Source: Adiantum capillus-veneris
Taxonomy: Eukaryota > Streptophyta > Polypodiopsida > Polypodiales > Pteridaceae
Length of the DNA stretch: 64,000 nucleotides
Reading direction: 5' to 3'
Assembly: GCA_014529385.2 (NCBI GenBank)
Contig: CM043966.1
Coordinates: 41,166,037 to 41,230,036, forward strand
In this document: positions 60,951 through 64,000 of the stretch, in pieces
Layout of the letters: each line of letters starts with the position of its first letter
Position numbering within the stretch: position 1 is the stretch's first letter
Program-made: the position numbers and the translations under genes
Notes under the pieces: model-generated
The model's input: only the letters and a program-made list of their open reading frames with translations
The model's database searches: none
Told to the model about the DNA's origin: nothing

Positions 60951-62385
60951 ATGGCGTCCACGTCTTCTCGCCCAAGAGCCTCCAGGTGTTTACTGTCTCT
61001 CATACCAACAACCAACAACGGCACTTTGCCTAGAAGGCCAAGTAGTAGCATATCCTCAATTACAATACCAGCTTCAATAAGTGCAGAGAACCAATGGGTT
61101 GGACAAAGGATAAACAAAGGTTCATGGGTCCTCATGCAACCAAGAAGACCCAAGAGGTCTAGTGGTATCAACGTTTACCGCTCAGCATGGAAGGCCAGGG
61201 TGTTGGATTTCAAAGTTGAAATCGGCAAAAGATCTGTAAAGAAAGTTCTTGTTCAGCATGTGTTTACCCATCCAGAGGTGATAGCAAACGGTGGAAATGT
61301 ATCAGATATACATCAACCACGTTGCAATTGTAAGTACTCTTGACATGTGAACTTACTGATACTCTCATTATAACTTTTCTTATATATTTTGCAATGTTTC
61401 TCCCGCTTGTTATGAGTAATGTCTCCACTCTTCACAGCTCACTCTTCACAGCTCAATTACATTAGATTTGTCATTTGTACTTATTGATACTCTTAGTTTA
61501 ACTCTTCTTATATATATTGCAGATGTTTATCCCTCTTCTTATGAGCGATGGGAACCTGTGGAGTGCATAATAGGCCTCTTCCATGTTGTACATGTCCACA
61601 TTGGTTCTCTACAGTACTCAGAGAGGAGCAGCAAAAGACTGGCTGATGAGGGAATCTTTTTTTATGACCACTTTTACCAACTCAGCTCAGGGAATAAGAA
61701 TGGTATGTTGGTGAAAGTGCCTCTACCAACCGATTGGAACACTGTGGACTGGCCAGTTCCCGAGGAAACAATGGTGGAGGCAATGTGAAGTAAGCTCTAC
61801 AAGGATATACAAAGGTCTCTACGTAGCTCTATTCCTACCAAACTGGTTAGAATTGCAAACTTTTGTCCTTTTGCACTCTTCATAGAGCTGTTTCATAGCT
61901 ACAACATCAGAGTTACAAAAACTATGTTCATGTGCAAGTCATTTCAGCAGTCATCCTGTGACAAACTTCTTGACAAAGGATGGTATGCAAAGGAAGAGAT
62001 TAGTTTACGGTGCGAGGTCGCGCTTGATACTCTAGTTGTCAAGTACATGATTGCAAGCCAATCACTGTTACTCTCATTTTGGTATATGCCATCACAAATG
62101 CTAAACGGTAAGTATATTCCTATGGACCAGGTTTCTGCAGGTTTGGAAGATAATCCTACTGTGGATGTGGAAGTGATTTATAAAGAGCATGGCCTACTAT
62201 TGGTGGTTACAATAAGGGAGCTATGCAGTCTTCAGCATTTGCGAAATGACATCATTGAAGAGTCAATGGACAAGGAACTATCAAATTTTTCCTTTTTCTT
62301 AGCTGGCCGTAAGGTGATGCGACGAAGGGAAAAAGATATTTTGTGCAAAGAGTTGGATGGTCGGGTTGAAGTAGTGTCAATGTAA
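60951..62385 (+). pseudogene. Two-exon unknown gene with one in-frame stop
   Basis: The ATG at 60951 opens exon 1 (to 61329, donor GTAAGT at 61330). A 193-base intron ends TTGCAG at 61522, and exon 2 begins at 61523 in phase. The frame stops at TGA 61786-61788 (214 residues), but the same frame is then open to 62385, giving 413 codons if the stop is a mutation or sequencing error. Exon 1 is Ser/Arg-rich at its N-terminus, perhaps a transit peptide. Exon 2 has YERWEPVECIIGLFHVVHVHIG and DWNTVDWPVPEE; the 3' part ends in a charged stretch (VMRRREKDILCKELDG). I recognise no family. It lies outside the repeat arrays and is a candidate host gene. Confidence 0.5.
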
Positions 62386-62505
62386 CAGATATTCTTGTAA
62401 ACCCAAGTGTATACAAATGACTTTCAAGACATGAAGTTTATTGATCTCATTTTTCAATTGTGCCCTGTGAAAAAGTGTGCTTGAAATACATTTCTTTACC
62501 ACGTC

Positions 62506-62510
<5 letters not shown>

Positions 62511-62555
<45 letters not shown>
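62511..62555 (+). repeat. (TC)n(TA)n microsatellite
   Basis: About 12 TC units followed by about 8 TA units, between two converging genes. Confidence 0.95.
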
Positions 62556-62584
62556 GTTAGACAAGACAAAGACAGATAGAAGAA

Positions 62585-63751
62585 TCATCTTAATTCATTA
62601 GAAAGTACAAACTCGTCCGTGAACAATGGACTGAGATACAATTTTTGTAAGTATGGAATCAGAATGTCTTCAAGGTAAAAATCGAAGGAATGCCCCTCGA
62701 AAGAAGGTGGTTAGATAGTTGTTCCCGGCGGATTTAGTTCTCCCTTTTCAGGAGTATCATCAATTAGTAGTGTATTAGTTGCATCAAAGGGTACACCGAT
62801 TTGGCTAAACGGTTTGTACAAAAGAGGTAATCCTGGTTTTTTAGGGTGGTAGTGGCCCTCAACGGTAACGCATTTTCTTTGATCATACAAAAAGGAAAAA
62901 TATGACGTGTGAGCTTGGCATACACTGCAAACTATTGCAACTAGTGGCGACAAGTTTTGCCTTTGCATTGAAGACCATATGGCAACTCTGAAGCCCGGAA
63001 GAAGAAACTCAATAAATTCCTTGGTTCCTGGACGAACCACGACTCGACAAGTTCCCATCCGAAACGTTTGCAAATCCTCAAAGGGTCCTCTGTCACCGAG
63101 AGGCACCCGCATCAGTAGCAATCCATTGACGTCCAAGATAATCAACCTCTGTAAAAGTTGACAAGTACATATAAGTAGTTAGAAGCTGAACATATTTTTC
63201 CATACTTGAATAGACATTACCGGAACAACCGTATCTACAGGTAGCAAGGGTCCATACTAGGTCTCTGTAGTGTTCATGTCGTTGTTGCTCTCCTCCGCTT
63301 TATCTTCATAGTCATCATTCACATCTTCATCAGGGGTCTCCCCCATGACCCTTTCTGCCTCATTCAAGGTTGATCGGCTTGCCTCATACATCCTTGCCTG
63401 ATCCATATCATTTTGCTCATCCCTAGGCCTGCTTTCCTCATCATATCCTTTTGCTCATCTATAGGCCTGCTTTCCTCATCTTGGGTTTCAGCCATAGGCT
63501 CTTTTGGCTCCTCCACTGGCTGACTTGGCTCTTTCATTGTCTCCTCTGGTTGAACCTTAGCAGCTTCCATATGCTCATTTGACCTTTCCTCATCCTCGGC
63601 TCTTTCATCTTCTGCTGATATGACACCCTCGGCCCGATGCGATTCCACTGTATCGGATGTAGGGGTTTGTCATGGTGGCACGTCATGTTTTGTAAGATCA
63701 ATAGTGCGCTCATCCAAGCCGCTATCTTCAAGCTCTCTAGGGCTAGACATA
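62585..63751 (-). pseudogene. FCP1/NIF-like HAD phosphatase homologue, broken
   Basis: The - strand ATG at 63751 starts an acidic Glu-rich N-terminal part (MSSPRELEDSG). It is interrupted by a TGA near 63673, a frameshift near 63365 and a stop near 63256. An intron (63220-63149, GTAATG to TTACAG) joins to the FCP1-homology domain: IILDVNGLLL, GTKEFIEFLLPGFRVAIWSS, NTLLIDDTPEK. A TAA at about 62711 is followed in frame by a normal-looking C-terminal end (YLEDILIPYLQKLY) to 62585. HAD phosphatases of this type use DxDx(T/V); here the second Asp is Asn, as I recall for a plant subgroup, so activity is doubtful even apart from the breaks. Confidence 0.7.
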
Positions 63752-63777
63752 GTAAGCAGGTGTTGTATTAAACTTAC

Positions 63778-63822
63778 CCGGTATCTTTGCAAATAATCAT
63801 ATGTGTAGTTTTTTAAAGCACT
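63778..63822 (-). pseudogene. Possible upstream exon
   Basis: TTTTGCAG precedes 15 codons (SALKNYTYDYLQRYR) and a strong GTAAGT donor. A second candidate exon at 63904-63950 (YVLQSYFALKPFMTK) would join in the same phase. They may be 5' exons of the FCP1-like gene or the end of another gene. This rests on splice signals only. Confidence 0.35.
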
Positions 63823-64000
63823 CTGCAAAATTGAAAGACCACATGGTGAGAATTCTTTTATAGACTAAACCAAAACTAACTGAATGCATTGCCAAATGGG
63901 TACCTTAGTCATGAAAGGTTTTAATGCAAAGTAGCTTTGCAAGACATATTCTGCATGGAGAAGACATCTCCAGCCGCAAGGATTCCCATCGGTTTGATTT

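Overview
This window is plant nuclear DNA made almost entirely of nested transposable elements. The evidence is En/Spm-type CACTA transposase genes with spliceosomal introns, Ty3 retrotransposons of the Athila/Tat kind (tRNA-Asp-like primer site), a hAT transposase with a BED finger, and an FCP1-like gene of plant type. I cannot name the species. No bacterial, organellar, tRNA or rRNA gene was recognised.

The layout from 1 to 43166 is one nested stack. The base layer is a decayed CACTA tnp2 gene (CACTA-A), seen only at 6229-7196 and 42535-43166. Two related Ty3-type retrotransposons sit in it, both on the + strand. Element 1 (1-6228) shows only its 3' part: a leader, a 3' ORF (ORF3), a polypurine tract and the 3' LTR. 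Element 2 (7197-42534) runs from 5' LTR through primer site, leader, gag, protease, RT, RNase H, integrase, a second protease-like domain, a second leader and ORF3 to a truncated 3' LTR. Two younger elements interrupt element 2. One is a gag-only LTR retrotransposon (10020-16017) in its gag leader. The other is a 10,037-bp CACTA transposon (CACTA-B, 27731-37767, genes on the - strand) in its ORF3 leader. Without these and their target duplications, element 2 is about 19.3 kb, which is very large for a Ty3 element.

Three features of these Ty3 elements stand out. (1) In both elements an ATGAGAG|GT donor and a branch-point/acceptor pair flank the ORF3 leader, and splicing would join a short start exon in frame to ORF3. 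(2) Both ORF3 leaders consist of about 283-bp diverged tandem units, each centred on a palindrome. The palindrome differs between the two families but sits at the same place, and a matching copy lies at the same offset in each LTR. (3) Element 2 has a second retropepsin-like domain after integrase and a second H2C2-like finger before the usual one.

From 43167 to 44600 there are about 80-bp tandem repeats. After a GA microsatellite and plain AT-rich sequence comes a head-to-tail triplication (45900-50030, 50031-53512, 53513-59455). Each unit carries broken pieces of a protein-kinase/RING gene on the + strand and a hAT transposase on the - strand. Copies 1 and 2 have lost different internal segments. 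The right edge (60951-64000) holds the best host-gene candidates: a two-exon unknown gene with one in-frame stop, and a broken FCP1/HAD phosphatase-like gene on the - strand. Nearly every retroelement reading frame is interrupted by isolated stops, many explicable as C-to-T changes, so most coding entries are called pseudogenes.
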